The notes under the pieces were generated by a model, which made no database searches, had not been told where the DNA came from, and saw only the letters and a list, made by a program, of their open reading frames with translations. The position numbers were made by a program, and so were the translations under genes. A stretch of DNA of 64,000 nt, taken from Caenorhabditis elegans. Its lineage: Eukaryota > Nematoda > Chromadorea > Rhabditida > Rhabditidae. The stretch is taken from the NCBI RefSeq assembly GCF_000002985.6, contig NC_003279.8:4712001-4776000 (forward strand), read 5' to 3'. Shown here piece by piece: positions 40,024-51,240 of the stretch (the stretch's first letter is position 1; the number at the start of each line of letters is the position of its first letter).

Positions 40024-41265
40024 TCAGGTTGTCCCATAAGTTTTTGTACTTTTTTTCAAATATTTTTCCAAAACTTCTAGAAAGTTTTAAAATTTTTTCA
40101 TCGTAGGTCGTGTCAAGGTCGGGTCGTCCCCTTTCAGAAAAGATTCATTTCATCCATTTCTACTTTGCCACGATGACAATCATCAAACTTGAACGTCGAG
40201 ACGTTAGATTGCTTCTTCTTTATGAATTTCGTCTTGGTCATTCAGCAATGGAAGCGGAACGAAACATATGCGGTGCGATGGGTGAGGGAGCACTCTCTTA
40301 TAATACAGCAAAGAGTTGGTTTCAAAAGTTCAAGAACGGCGACTTCAGTCTCGAAGAAATAGAACGTTCTGGGCGACCGGTAGAGTTAAATGAAGAAGAC
40401 CTAGTGAAGCTGGTGGAGGAAGAGCCTCGTCTTAGTCTTCGTGAAATGGAAGAGAAGCTTGAGTGTTGTCATAGCACAATTGCACGTCACTTGGGTCGCC
40501 TTGGTTTTACTTCAAAACTTGGAATTTGGGTGCCTCATGAACTTTCGGCATCACAGAAGCTCACTCGGGTCAACGTTTGTACTCAACTTCTAACTTTTCG
40601 TCGAAAGTTCGATTGGCTGAACAATCTGGTTACTGGAGATGAGAAGTGGGTGCTCTATGTTAACCATTCCAGAAAACGTCAATGGCTTCCGATCGGTGAG
40701 AAAGGAATACCGACGCCAAAGCCTGATCTTCACCCAAAAAAGATTATGATCTGTGTCTGGTGGGGTGTTCAAGGACCCGTGCACTGGGAATTGTTGCCAA
40801 CTAATAAAACTATCACTGCTGATTACTATTGTGCCCAATTGGACCGAGTTGCAGAAAAGACCAACGGAAAATATGAAAAACTATATTTTCTTCACGATAA
40901 TGCTAGGCCTCATGTCGCCAAGAAGACTTTCCAAAAGCTGCAAGATCTTGGTTGGACTGTTTTACCGCATCCACCATATTCTCCAGATCTTGCACCAACC
41001 GACTACCATTTGTTCTTGTCTCTCAGTGACTACATGCGCGACAAGCAATTCGACGACGAAGAGCATCTCAAAACTGAACTCTCCACTTTCTTCTCATCGC
41101 GTTCGCCGGATTTCTTCTCCCGTGGCATCATGATGTTACCTAGTAAATGGCAACAAGTGGTGGACACTAATGGTGAATACTTGTGTGAATAGTACTACTT
41201 GTCGCTTGAGAGAAATAAATTTTTTTCAAAAAAAAAATAGTACAAAAACTTATGGGACAACCTGA
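40024..41265 (+). mobile_element. mariner-family transposon, apparently intact
   Basis: 1242 bases bounded by perfect 27-bp terminal inverted repeats (starting TCAGGTTGTCCCATAAG) at 40024-40050 and 41239-41265, flanked on each side by the TA target duplication (40022-40023 and 41266-41267). It carries one unbroken transposase ORF. Confidence 0.95.
40173..41192 (+). CDS. mariner transposase (D,D34D)
   Basis: 339 residues from the ATG at 40173; an in-frame ATG at 40110 would add 21 residues that lack family similarity, so I prefer the internal one. An N-terminal paired helix-turn-helix region (LLLLYEFRLGHSAMEAERNI, WFQKFKNGDFSL) binds the inverted repeats, and the linker has the family mark WVPHEL. 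The catalytic triad is complete: Asp156 in TGDEKW, Asp242 in HDNARPH, and Asp277 in SPDLAPTDYHLF, with exactly 34 residues between the last two. There are no stops or frameshifts and the length matches active mariners of about 345 residues, so it may be active or only recently silenced. The element sits upstream of viln-1. Confidence 0.95.
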   Translation: MTIIKLERRDVRLLLLYEFRLGHSAMEAERNICGAMGEGALSYNTAKSWFQKFKNGDFSLEEIERSGRPVELNEEDLVKLVEEEPRLSLREMEEKLECCHSTIARHLGRLGFTSKLGIWVPHELSASQKLTRVNVCTQLLTFRRKFDWLNNLVTGDEKWVLYVNHSRKRQWLPIGEKGIPTPKPDLHPKKIMICVWWGVQGPVHWELLPTNKTITADYYCAQLDRVAEKTNGKYEKLYFLHDNARPHVAKKTFQKLQDLGWTVLPHPPYSPDLAPTDYHLFLSLSDYMRDKQFDDEEHLKTELSTFFSSRSPDFFSRGIMMLPSKWQQVVDTNGEYLCE

Positions 41266-41748
41266 TAGTTTTCTATATACTTTTTTTAAAAAATTAAATA
41301 AAAATAATAAATATATTTTCAACAAAAAGAAATTATTAATGGCCGATGAAAACTCCTCATCAATCAATTTTTAAAACTACAGTACCCTTTAAAGGCGCAC
41401 ACCAGTTTTTATTTAACAAAAACTGCCGCGTTGAGACGAGGTGCTACAAAATGTGGGTAATATCTTCCTATTTTGGGATTCTGAATATTTGTTTCACATT
41501 AACACAGTCACAAAGTCTTCCAGTGTGATAATAAGCCTTTTCCCTGCCAATCTCTGATTTTCTCTTTTATTACACAACCTCATCATGACCCCGCCCCCTT
41601 CTTTCATTTTCATCACTCGCGTGCGCCAGTCGTTTTGCTTTCAATTGCCTCCCTCTGCTGCCTAAATCTGACACACTTGTTTAGTTTATTGCCCTTATAT
41701 ATATATACATTCATTCATCACATTAAATTCTCATTTTCAGATCATTTG

Positions 41749-44700
41749 ATGATCGCACAACTGCAAAAGTCGCTGATTCAACAGAATTCGACGTTTGAAA
41801 AGAAGAACAATGTAGAGGTGGCTCCGATTGCGAAGATCAGTCTCAAGGATCGTCTTGCTTCGTTGAATAATGTGAGTATTTCTACTTATTACATTTCTGC
41901 CAAGCAGCCTCTAATAAATGCCGAGTGTGGCGACTCCGCCCCTTTTTCGCGTTTTTTGACGCTTTTTTTGGCTTGCGAAAAAATGTCCCACTTCGTTTTC
42001 ATTCACAACTCCTGAACCGTGTAACTTCATGCTCTAATATTTGAAATCCTACTAGAAATATTTTGCCCCACAGTGGAGCAGAAAACGGCACTAAGTTCGG
42101 AGCAAAATTGAGCCCAGGACGGCTTTCCCCAGTTTGAAAAATTTTTTTGTTGCTCTTTTTACCCCCAAAAAACCATGTTTTAATTGAATTAAAATTCGGG
42201 TTTTGCTCGGTTTTGTTCCAAATTTCTGTGCAAGATACTACTCAGAGAGACTGATTTTTTGAAAAAAAGTTTGAGTTTATAAGTGCAAATGGAAAAAAGT
42301 TGTGATAAAACAAAAGTCCAAAAAGTGACATTTTGCCAAAAAAATTTTTTTTCGTAAAAAGCCGTTTTTCGTCTTTATCTCAAGTTCTACTTTATCTTTT
42401 TTGATATTTTTTTGCTTACCCCGAGTAAAAAAGTACGCTGAACACGATTTTTAACTCAGAGTTGAGAAAAGTTCTATGAGTCGGCCGAGCAAGACGAATA
42501 AGTGCAAAATTTTGCACACTTTCCCATTTTTGCGAATCTACTTTTTCAATCATAACTCGGTCAGTTTTCAAGTTTTCTTAGTTTTCTAAAAAATGCGTAG
42601 GTCTCATCAAGACGCATCGAGACATATAAAATTTGTAAAAAGTTCAGTGGGAAAATTTTTCAAGAAAAAAATAATTCAAAAATTTTGTACTGGGGGGAGT
42701 GGTTTCCTGGGTCCCCTGAACATTTTTTCCACTAAAGTTTCGCGGAATATATTTTTAATTCATAGTTTTTGATTTTATCTAATGGAAGATGAAGTTTCGT
42801 GGCGTTAGCAATGCTCTGCCAAGAGATATTATTTTTTTTAATTTTCAGGCCAAAACTTGTTTTCTTCTATACATCTGTCTGTGTACAAGATATAGCCCTC
42901 AACTGTACGTCTCCTTTTCGGGAATTCAATAATGAGTACAATCCTGTAATAAAATTTTCAAAAATTAGGTTTCCCGCTGGCTTATCAGTGATAAACGGTT
43001 TTCGAACGTCTTTCCCTAAATAGTCATATTTGAAGAAAGCGGAATCGAAAGACGACTTCCTCCAGAAAATTTTCTTCCCTACATCCCAGTTTGAGATGTC
43101 TTCCGCATGGCCGAGTGGTTAGTGCGTATGATTGCAGAAATTTTGGTAGTTGGTTCAATTCTACCAAGTGACAAATTTTTTTGTTTTTTGTGAGTAATCG
43201 GGATTCGAATAGAAATACTCAATTTTATACAAAATATGGGTACGTCTCCCCTAATATAAAGCCTCCTCAAACTTCAATCAATCAAAACTCAGCTTTAACT
43301 GATTCATCGGGTGCGTCTGTTTTTGGTCAAACCGAACTCAAAAAACAAGAAGACTCCCATTGACCTACTGAAATTTTGACGAACCCTCTAACAGGTTCGA
43401 GGCGAAGCCGAGAGCCTACGCCCGGCAAGGGGACTCGCCTTACACCCCCTACAACTGGCGGGCCCGCAGGGCCCGCTAGTCGTTGAAATTTAGAAATTAG
43501 ATCCTACGGTTTTTGCCGAAAAACTCGGAAAAATTATCTTAAAATTTACAAAAAAAAAGAATTATCAAATTTTAATGAATTTTCTGAAAAAAAGAAGAAT
43601 AAATATGTTTTTTAGATTGGTGAGTTTTTAGAGAAAGACTTTTTAAAAAAGTTTTAGATCACTTTTAATAATTTTTTTTTTAATTTAAAAAACCGAAAAA
43701 CGGAAATTATTGAAAATTTGTAATTTTTTCAGGAAATCGGAAAATCAAAAGTCGGAAAAAAATAGAAAATTTCAAATTCTCCGATTTTTTGAAAAAAAAA
43801 CTATCACAAAACAGAAATTTTGACCAAAAACACAAAACAATCGAATTTCTCAAAACGATGGTAATGCTTCACTAAAAATAAAAAAATAAAAATAAATATT
43901 GAAGAATATTTTTGGAAAAATTAGAAATCCTATTTGGCAAATAATTTTCGCGCCGAAAAAGTACAAAAAATATTATTTTTACCAACGTCTCTTTCATCTT
44001 CAAATTCCAACATTTTCAGAGCGCCGAGCAATGGAAATCCCGTCCAGAACGCCAGCCAGCTGTGCAGCAACGACGAACCAGTGCGAACGTTCTTCAGGAT
44101 CTTCCGATCTTCCAGCGTGCTCAGCAGTTACATCAGCAACAACAACGGCCACAATCATTTCCAGTTGTGCAGGAGAAACGTGAGATTCACAAGCACATAC
44201 TCATTGAAATTGATAATTTTCAGCATGCGACATCACTAGTGGGCTCAAGAAGTTCTTCGGAAGCAATCCAACTACATCCGGAGCATCTTCTTCATTACCG
44301 AAAATTTCTGAAATTACTGCTTCGAATGATATTGACTTGGATGCGATATCTTCAAAAGCAACACCAGTGTTAGTGTATCAAAAAAAATGTTTTAAACTTT
44401 AATATACTGGATTTTTTCAGCTTAAAAACAGTGACTCGACCTCGTGCTCCAAATCGAAAGAAATCCGACAAATCATCGACATTCGATGAAAGAATCCGTT
44501 TGGACGCTGTCAAAATCGACGAAGAAGCATTTGCAGTTGTAGAGGAAGAACCTGAGAAGCTGGAGACTCAGGAGCAGGCAATTGCAGCAATTCAGGGAGC
44601 AAAACAACTTTTGAAAAGCCCAACAAAAGTGTCTCCGTATCCAGATGTAATGTTAATTCAAGTTCGAGGATCGAAGAATGTCGATGTGAGACTTGTAGCA

Positions 44701-47484
44701 CCCGCGATGTCTTCTGTTCATGAAGTTGCATGTTTTGTGGTTGTACATCAGAAGCATCTCATGAAGTATGAAGGATTGTACAGTAATATTCTGGAGAAAA
44801 CTAAAGCATCACAATTGTGCATTGAAATTCTTGGAAAATCAGATTTGAATTGCACTGCAGAATCGATTGTAACAGTGACAGGAGCTAGTAGAAGTACCCT
44901 GTCGAAGCTCTTGTTTTGCTCTGAAAATTCTGAATCCTCAAGTGAGAATAATAATTATCATCAAGCATCATCAGTGGAGCCATTCGAAACAACAGTTGCC
45001 AAATTGAATTTAGTACTTCGAATCGCCGGCGATAACACTGCTGAAACATGTTCACGTCGGGAACGGCTCTCCTATGAAATCATGAAACCAAGTGAAGTGC
45101 TCATTTTTGATTTTGGAAGTGAAATCTACGTTTGGACGGGTAGATATTCGAATAAAGTTAGCTCAGCTTACGCTCAAGAATATGCGAAACAACTTATGAA
45201 GAAGCCTGTTAAAAATGGGAAATTTATTCTAGGAGATGCAGAATCTATTGATCAAGATGGACGACCAGAATGGACGCTTTCAAGAAAAATTCATCAGGGA
45301 GTTCTGGTGAGTGTCTAAAATTTCTGAAAAAAAAAAACATTCCTATTAATTTCAGGACACTCTGTTCAAAGCAAAATTCTCGGATTGGCCTGAAACTCGT
45401 GAAGTCTTGACAACTTGTAAACCTAGAGCCTTGATCTCGAAGAAGAATCCGGAAGTGAAGACGTATGAAGATGTGAAGGTCGTGAATCAAGATGATGAAG
45501 TGGCTGATCTTGTGGAACGAATGCTCCAGGAGCAAGAATTGGATCCAATTTTAGTTCTAGAAGATCAAGAGATTGATAGAAAAATTCATGATGTAATCAG
45601 CGAGGATCGATCACTTTGGGTGCTCCGAGGAGAAGTTCTGCAGAGTATCGAAGAATTTACGGAGCATTTTGATTCAAGACGATGCTATGTTCTTCGTTGG
45701 AAATACAGAATTCAAAAGTCAGGAGTACGGAGGATTAAAACGGGAAAAGAAGAAGAACGGGAAACTGGTAGATCAAGAATCGCATTCTGGTATTGGCTCG
45801 GCGAGCACACAACTCCAAAACAACATGGTCTTTGTGCTCTACGAATTAAGGAAATTGATAGAGATAATAGTCCAAGAATCCGAATTGCTGATGGAAATGA
45901 GCCTGCGTTATTCTTGGCACTTTTCGATGGAAAATTCATGGTTAGCAGTGATATTTCGGAGATGAAGCCGCTCCGACGATACGTGGTTATTGGCGCGAAC
46001 TCCCGGGAAACTAGTCTTCGAGAAATTGATGATTTGAATTCGCCGCTTCGATCTCATGCTGCTTATATTGAAGTGGAAAAAGACATTCTTGGCCCATCAA
46101 GTGTAGTGTGTGGAGCAAATTGCACTGAAGACCAAGTGCATTTTGTGTTGGCACACGCTGAATATATGAGGCAGAAGGCAGGAGTGAAGGGAAATTCTGC
46201 AGAAATTGAGGTAGAAGGTGATAAAAAGTCGCGGAGCTGGGTGAATTCAAATGGAAGAAAACGGGCGATGCGAGTTTGGAGATTATTTGATAATGAGTCG
46301 GAGCAAGTAAATCATTTGAGTGGGCATAAGAATTGTGCATTCACTTTTTCACAACAGGTTTGTGAATTTCAATCTATTTTCAAATTCTGCGATTTTTGAC
46401 TAAAAATACGGTACACGGTCTCGACACGACGCTGAATACAGAAGGGTATGCGCCTTTAAAGAGTACTGTAGTTTCAAATTTTTGTTGCTACGAAATTTTT
46501 TAAATCGATTTTTCATAGTTTTTTCTCAATTTGGAAAAATCAATTTTTTTAATTGTTAAAACATGTTTTTATTGAACAACTTTTAAAAGAAATCGATGAA
46601 AATTCCGCAGCAACAAAAGTTTAATTTTACAGTACTCTTTAAACGCGCACATTTTTTGCAGCTAACTAAAATGTATCGTGTCGAGACCGGGTACCGTATT
46701 TTTGGCGAAAAATTTAGCTTCTGGGTTATATTCGTTTTTTTAGCGAATTTTGTCGTTTTCGCTTCATTTTTCAGATTAATTTTTTGAACTCAACTTTCAA
46801 AAAATTTTCCATTTAAAAAAGTTGAAATGTGGTTTGAAAACTGATTTGAATCAATTTTATCACACAAATGAAACGAAAGCGACAAAATTCGCTGAAAAAA
46901 TGAAGACATTTATTTAAAACTGCAAAGAAAAAAACTACCATAAACTTTTTCTCGCGTCGAGACGCATTCAAACAAATTCGTGCGCCTTTAAGAAGGCATG
47001 CCAAAATCTGGTCAAATTACGATATTGATTTGTGATTTTTCAGGTCCTGAAAGAAACCATTCTAATTGATGTTGGAGACGCTCTTTGGTTATGGTCAGAA
47101 GAAGTTATTACTACATTTGCACTGAAAGTCGCTGAAAAATACTGGAAAGATCGCAGCGGACCAGCAAAAGTTGTGTACAAAGGAGCAGAACCTGAGCAGT
47201 TTAAAGGACTTTTTATGAAATGGGAGATGTTCGAAGTTGAAGATGACAAGCCCTCGGATCCACCACGCGATGTTTCGGATCTTCTCAAAGAACGTTGTAG
47301 AACATTTTCACTCGAAGAACTGAAAGAACGAACAAGTCTTCCAGCTGGAATGGACATGAGACGTCTGGAGAGCTACTTGACTGACGACGATTTTATGAAA
47401 GTTTTTAAAATTGAAAGAAGCGAATTTTATGCTCAAAAAACTTGGAAACAGAACGATGCACGGAAAAGAGTTGGACTATTCTGA
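41749..47484 (+). CDS. viln-1: Villin/supervillin-like actin-binding protein with headpiece
   Basis: Six exons: 41749-41871, 44020-44179, 44224-44368, 44421-45306, 45356-46357 and 47044-47484, giving 918 residues; upstream exons cannot be excluded because an acceptor lies just before the ATG. The N-terminal 150 residues are Gln/Pro-rich. Gelsolin-type repeats follow, recognisable at VMLIQVRGSKNVDVRLV, EVLIFDFGSEIYVWTG, RIAFWYWLGEHTT and ILIDVGDALWLWSEE. The end is a classic villin headpiece (YLTDDDFMKVF, then FYAQKTWKQND and KRVGLF). It should bind or bundle F-actin. The segment order resembles the villin-supervillin group. The symbol rests on homology and its place beside let-502. The 2.1-kb first intron carries a tRNA-like element; the last carries a MITE. 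Confidence 0.9.
43102..43175 (+). tRNA. tRNA-like element, probably a Leu/Ser-type pseudogene or SINE head
   Basis: An exact A box TGGCCGAGTGG (43108-43118) and a near-consensus B box GGTTCAATTCT (43152-43162) lie 33 bases apart, followed by a T-run at 43176. The acceptor arms do not pair and the T-stem has a mismatch, so a functional tRNA is unlikely. The element could still bind TFIIIC or be transcribed by Pol III. It lies in viln-1 intron 1. Confidence 0.4.
43454..43480. repeat. Perfect GC-rich hairpin in viln-1 intron 1
   Basis: GCGGGCCC and GGGCCCGC around a GCA loop (43458-43476), extended by ACTG and TAGT. It lies in a GC-rich block (43381-43480) that contrasts sharply with the AT-rich intron and looks imported or repeat-derived. 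Confidence 0.75.
46407..46698. mobile_element. Palindromic MITE in last viln-1 intron
   Basis: 292 bases with terminal repeats TACGGTACACGGTCTCGACA and TGTCGAGACCGGGTACCGTA, inner arms GCCTTTAAAGAGTACTGTA and ACAGTACTCTTTAAACGC, and an AT-rich centre. Next to it (46730-46905) is a second palindrome built on AGCGAATTTTGTCG arms. Confidence 0.85.
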
Positions 47485-47983
47485 ACATATTTTTTATTTA
47501 TATTGACTCACTAGAGGCGGTGAAACCGTCATTACTGTATTATCACCTTGCCATTTTATCTCCTGTATAGATTGCCTGATAAATAAAAGCGTGTAATGTT
47601 TAACTGGATTTCGATTACTACATACTAAACAGATAATATAGCATGAAGAGCAATATCTGAATAGAAAAAAGAAACTTTAAAGTAAATGTAATGCATGATT
47701 CAGTGAATAAATATGGAAAAATTGCTATGGAGCATTCGTAAGTGTACAACTTCGGCTTATCCAAATCCATTTTCCGCTTCTTTCTGACCTACAACAGTGA
47801 CGCCTTCAAAATAAAATTTAAAGTGATAATCGTCTTTATTTTTGACGAGAATAAAATATATTGCAATAAAACTATAGTACATGTGATCACTTGTGAATAA
47901 TAATATTTGACATGGAATTATAAACTTAAGACGAGCGGGATGGGTGAGTATTTTACAAGTTAATCAATATAAATTTATATTAT
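47485..47983. other. Intergenic between convergent viln-1 and kca-1
   Basis: Holds the two 3' UTRs; AATAAA near 47581 serves viln-1. No gene or repeat is seen. Confidence 0.65.
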
Positions 47984-49307
47984 TTACAGCATGCATTCGT
48001 CGAAACTTCCGACATCGGATTCCAAATGCGGCTGCCAATCCGAATCCTCGAAGTCGGCGGATACGTCGTGGTCACTTTCCCGGCTCACACGATCAGTGTC
48101 GATTTCCGGGCCATTCGGACATTCGCTGCAGATCTCGTCGATGCTCTTTTTGATGCTCTGGATGCGCTCTCGAAGTTGCCTAGCGAGTCCTTGTTCTGGC
48201 CCATTCTGGTTGGCAAGTGCACGCTGAATGGCATTTTCCACACGATCCAATCCCAGAATGGCGCTCCTCGCATCATCAGAAACATTGGCTTGATCTAGGT
48301 TGATGGTCGAACTGCTTGGTTCAGATGACATTTCCTCTGACGAATGAACGACATATGTGTTGCAAAGGGGATTCTGAGTTGATTGTTCGGGCTTTCCGTG
48401 GTCTTGCTCAGCGTCTTCCGAGTCGACATAGGCCAGCTGGTAGAAATCTCTGTTCAATGATTTGCACAGAATTTCATTAGTTTCCTCTCGACTCTAAAAA
48501 AATAAGATTTTAGTTCAATAAAATTATATACTCAAGAAATTTACCTTGTTCAACGTTGTCATAATTACAGCATTATCAAGTAGAATCGATGAAGTGTTGT
48601 TGAAGACTGCAGCTGGCACAGCGACTGTGTTGGAGTCACAATATCTCAATGGAACCAAGCTGTACTCGTCGTCACTTCCGTCCTCATTGATTGCAGGATT
48701 CTTCGGCGTGCTGGTGTAAAGTGGTGTGAACGGCTGTAAAACAACAAAATTAGCATAAAGTTGTTAAAATAAATATTCTCACCCGTGGCTGACGATCTTC
48801 CGGAGTGTTATCCAATTCGAATCGGACTGCTTTCAACACACGAGGAGGGAGTTTGAATCCTTTCGATGGATGTGGAGTGTATTTATGATCCTCAGGAAGC
48901 TCATCTTGTGCTGGAGTAGTTCGATGCTTCCAATACGAAATCTCGTCGTCATCCCACCAAAACTCGTCGTTTTTCATTGACGACACAGACTCGCGAGTCT
49001 TTTTTTCAACAAACTTCTCCATTCCGTCGACGTCGTTGTTCCGGAAGCACTTCATTATTTCATCGACAGTTTCTTTGTCCTGTTTCTTCTTCAAGTCCTT
49101 CTCAGTCTGACGCCATACAAACCAGCTGAATGGCCGGAAGAACGAGACGCCTTGTACGTCAGAAGTGTGTGGAGATGCCATAGAATGCCAGGAGCTCGAT
49201 AATGAAGTCGATTTCATTGTTCGAAATGATGAATCGGAAGTGCTCTGCCCTGAGCAGTAGGACAGAGCATCTTCTCCGATCATCACTCCGGCGTCTTGTC
49301 GAACCAT
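47984..49307 (-). CDS. kca-1: Probable kinesin cargo adaptor KCA-1
   Basis: Three coding exons on the minus strand: 49307-48783, 48733-48545 and 48493-47984, giving 407 residues from the ATG MVRQDAG. An acceptor at 49322 implies an upstream leader exon or trans-splicing. No globular domain is recognisable. The protein is acidic and Ser-rich with two Trp-in-acid clusters, NDEFWWDDDEISYW and FEDSDWQPHLESD. These resemble the W-acidic motifs by which cargo adaptors bind kinesin light chain TPR domains. I recall that kca-1, which links kinesin-1 to the meiotic spindle, lies next to viln-1 in cosmid C10H11, so I assign it on motif plus location. The alternative is an unknown acidic protein. The first exon is cut by a tandem duplication whose second copy lies upstream. 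Confidence 0.6.
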
Positions 49308-49938
49308 TTGGAATCGAACGGCTGCAAGAGAAAATATAATTGGGAAAAAAGGAAGGAAAAGTGGAAAAAGGAAATTGAATAAATAAATTTTCGAAAAAAT
49401 TAAGTTTAAGCTTCGAAAATTAATCCTAAAAAAGAGAAAAATGTGATTCAAAAAGGCTAAAAGTGAAATGAGAATACGAAAATACGAAAATACGCGCCTT
49501 TCATTGCACAGGTCTCGGCGCGACTTTACCTCCGGAAAATTTGGCACATGCGTCTTTAAAAGAGTACTGTAGTTTCCTTCAATATTTGCGACAATGAAAA
49601 ATCGATTTAAAATCGAAAATCTTCCCAATTTGTTTTAAAAAATTATAAGAAATTACATGAGCTCAGAACATTTTTCTTTGGTATTTTTTCATTTCTAGTT
49701 GAAATCCAGTTAAGTTGCTAAAATTTAATCCCGTATTTTGTTGATTTTCCAGTAATTTATTTCTAGAAATAAATCAAATGTGTTTTAAACTCTGAAATTT
49801 CAACAGAAAAAACAAATAATCATGCGAGTATTCGAAGAATCGCATAAACTCCGAAACTTTAATTTTTTTAAGTTCATTGCCCGAGAGGAGAACACGGCCG
49901 AGAATCTGAAAAATCATTTGCACGCGGAATTCAAATTA
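48887..49938. repeat. Tandem duplication, proximal unit (1052 bp)
   Basis: Begins at a GATC inside kca-1 exon 1 and runs through its upstream region. All stretches I compared, coding and non-coding, match unit 2 exactly. Confidence 0.95.
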
Positions 49939-50359
49939 GATCCTCAGGAAGCTCATCTTGTGCTGGAGTAGTTCGATGCTTCCAATACGAAATCTCGTCG
50001 TCATCCCACCAAAACTCGTCGTTTTTCATTGACGACACAGACTCGCGAGTCTTTTTTTCAACAAACTTCTCCATTCCGTCGACGTCGTTGTTCCGGAAGC
50101 ACTTCATTATTTCATCGACAGTTTCTTTGTCCTGTTTCTTCTTCAAGTCCTTCTCAGTCTGACGCCATACAAACCAGCTGAATGGCCGGAAGAACGAGAC
50201 GCCTTGTACGTCAGAAGTGTGTGGAGATGCCATAGAATGCCAGGAGCTCGATAATGAAGTCGATTTCATTGTTCGAAATGATGAATCGGAAGTGCTCTGC
50301 CCTGAGCAGTAGGACAGAGCATCTTCTCCGATCATCACTCCGGCGTCTTGTCGAACCAT
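49931..50359 (-). pseudogene. Truncated second copy of kca-1 first coding exon
   Basis: The distal unit keeps the ATG (50359) and 140 codons of kca-1, then reads Leu-Ile and a stop across the duplication junction. It retains the same upstream acceptor (near 50374), so it could compete as a splice target for any leader exon that lies above 50990. The product would keep the FWWDDDE motif but lose the second Trp-acid cluster. Confidence 0.8.
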
Positions 50360-50990
50360 TTGGAATCGAACGGCTGCAAGAGAAAATATAATTGGGAAAA
50401 AAGGAAGGAAAAGTGGAAAAAGGAAATTGAATAAATAAATTTTCGAAAAAATTAAGTTTAAGCTTCGAAAATTAATCCTAAAAAAGAGAAAAATGTGATT
50501 CAAAAAGGCTAAAAGTGAAATGAGAATACGAAAATACGAAAATACGCGCCTTTCATTGCACAGGTCTCGGCGCGACTTTACCTCCGGAAAATTTGGCACA
50601 TGCGTCTTTAAAAGAGTACTGTAGTTTCCTTCAATATTTGCGACAATGAAAAATCGATTTAAAATCGAAAATCTTCCCAATTTGTTTTAAAAAATTATAA
50701 GAAATTACATGAGCTCAGAACATTTTTCTTTGGTATTTTTTCATTTCTAGTTGAAATCCAGTTAAGTTGCTAAAATTTAATCCCGTATTTTGTTGATTTT
50801 CCAGTAATTTATTTCTAGAAATAAATCAAATGTGTTTTAAACTCTGAAATTTCAACAGAAAAAACAAATAATCATGCGAGTATTCGAAGAATCGCATAAA
50901 CTCCGAAACTTTAATTTTTTTAAGTTCATTGCCCGAGAGGAGAACACGGCCGAGAATCTGAAAAATCATTTGCACGCGGAATTCAAATTA
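49939..50990. repeat. Tandem duplication, distal unit (1052 bp)
   Basis: Direct copy of 48887-49938 with constant offset 1052. GATC occurs at 48887, 49939 and 50991, that is, at both ends and the junction. Confidence 0.95.
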
Positions 50991-51240
50991 GATCGAGGAA
51001 AAGAGTAGTATTTGGAACTTTGTACATCATAACATCTTTCTGGGAGACTTTTGTGATGTTTCCCTTATGCACATTGCCTTGTTAGATCATATAAAAAGCT
51101 TTTGAGCAGAGTCTCAAATATTACTACATCACCTTTACATTTTGGAACCTTTAATTTTTCAATGGAAGTTTGTCTTCTCAACAAATAAGACAACAGAAGA
51201 ACACATAAAACTTTATTGATAATGAAATGTCTAGTTCCAA

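Larger units (their letters stand above)
39897..41455. mobile_element. Palindromic MITE split by a mariner insertion
   Basis: Left arm 39897-40023 (GTCGAAACACG, CTCCTTTAAAGAGTACTGTAA, GAAATTTTCATCAATTTTTAA) pairs with the right arm 41268-41455 (GATGAAAACTCCTCATCAAT, CTACAGTACCCTTTAAAGGC, GCCGCGTTGAGACGAG). The arms are interrupted near the palindrome centre by the mariner at 40024-41265. Confidence 0.7.

Noticed and set aside
40110-40172. Upstream ATG of the mariner transposase
   Set aside because: The 21 extra residues fall outside family similarity; ATG at 40173 matches the usual N terminus.
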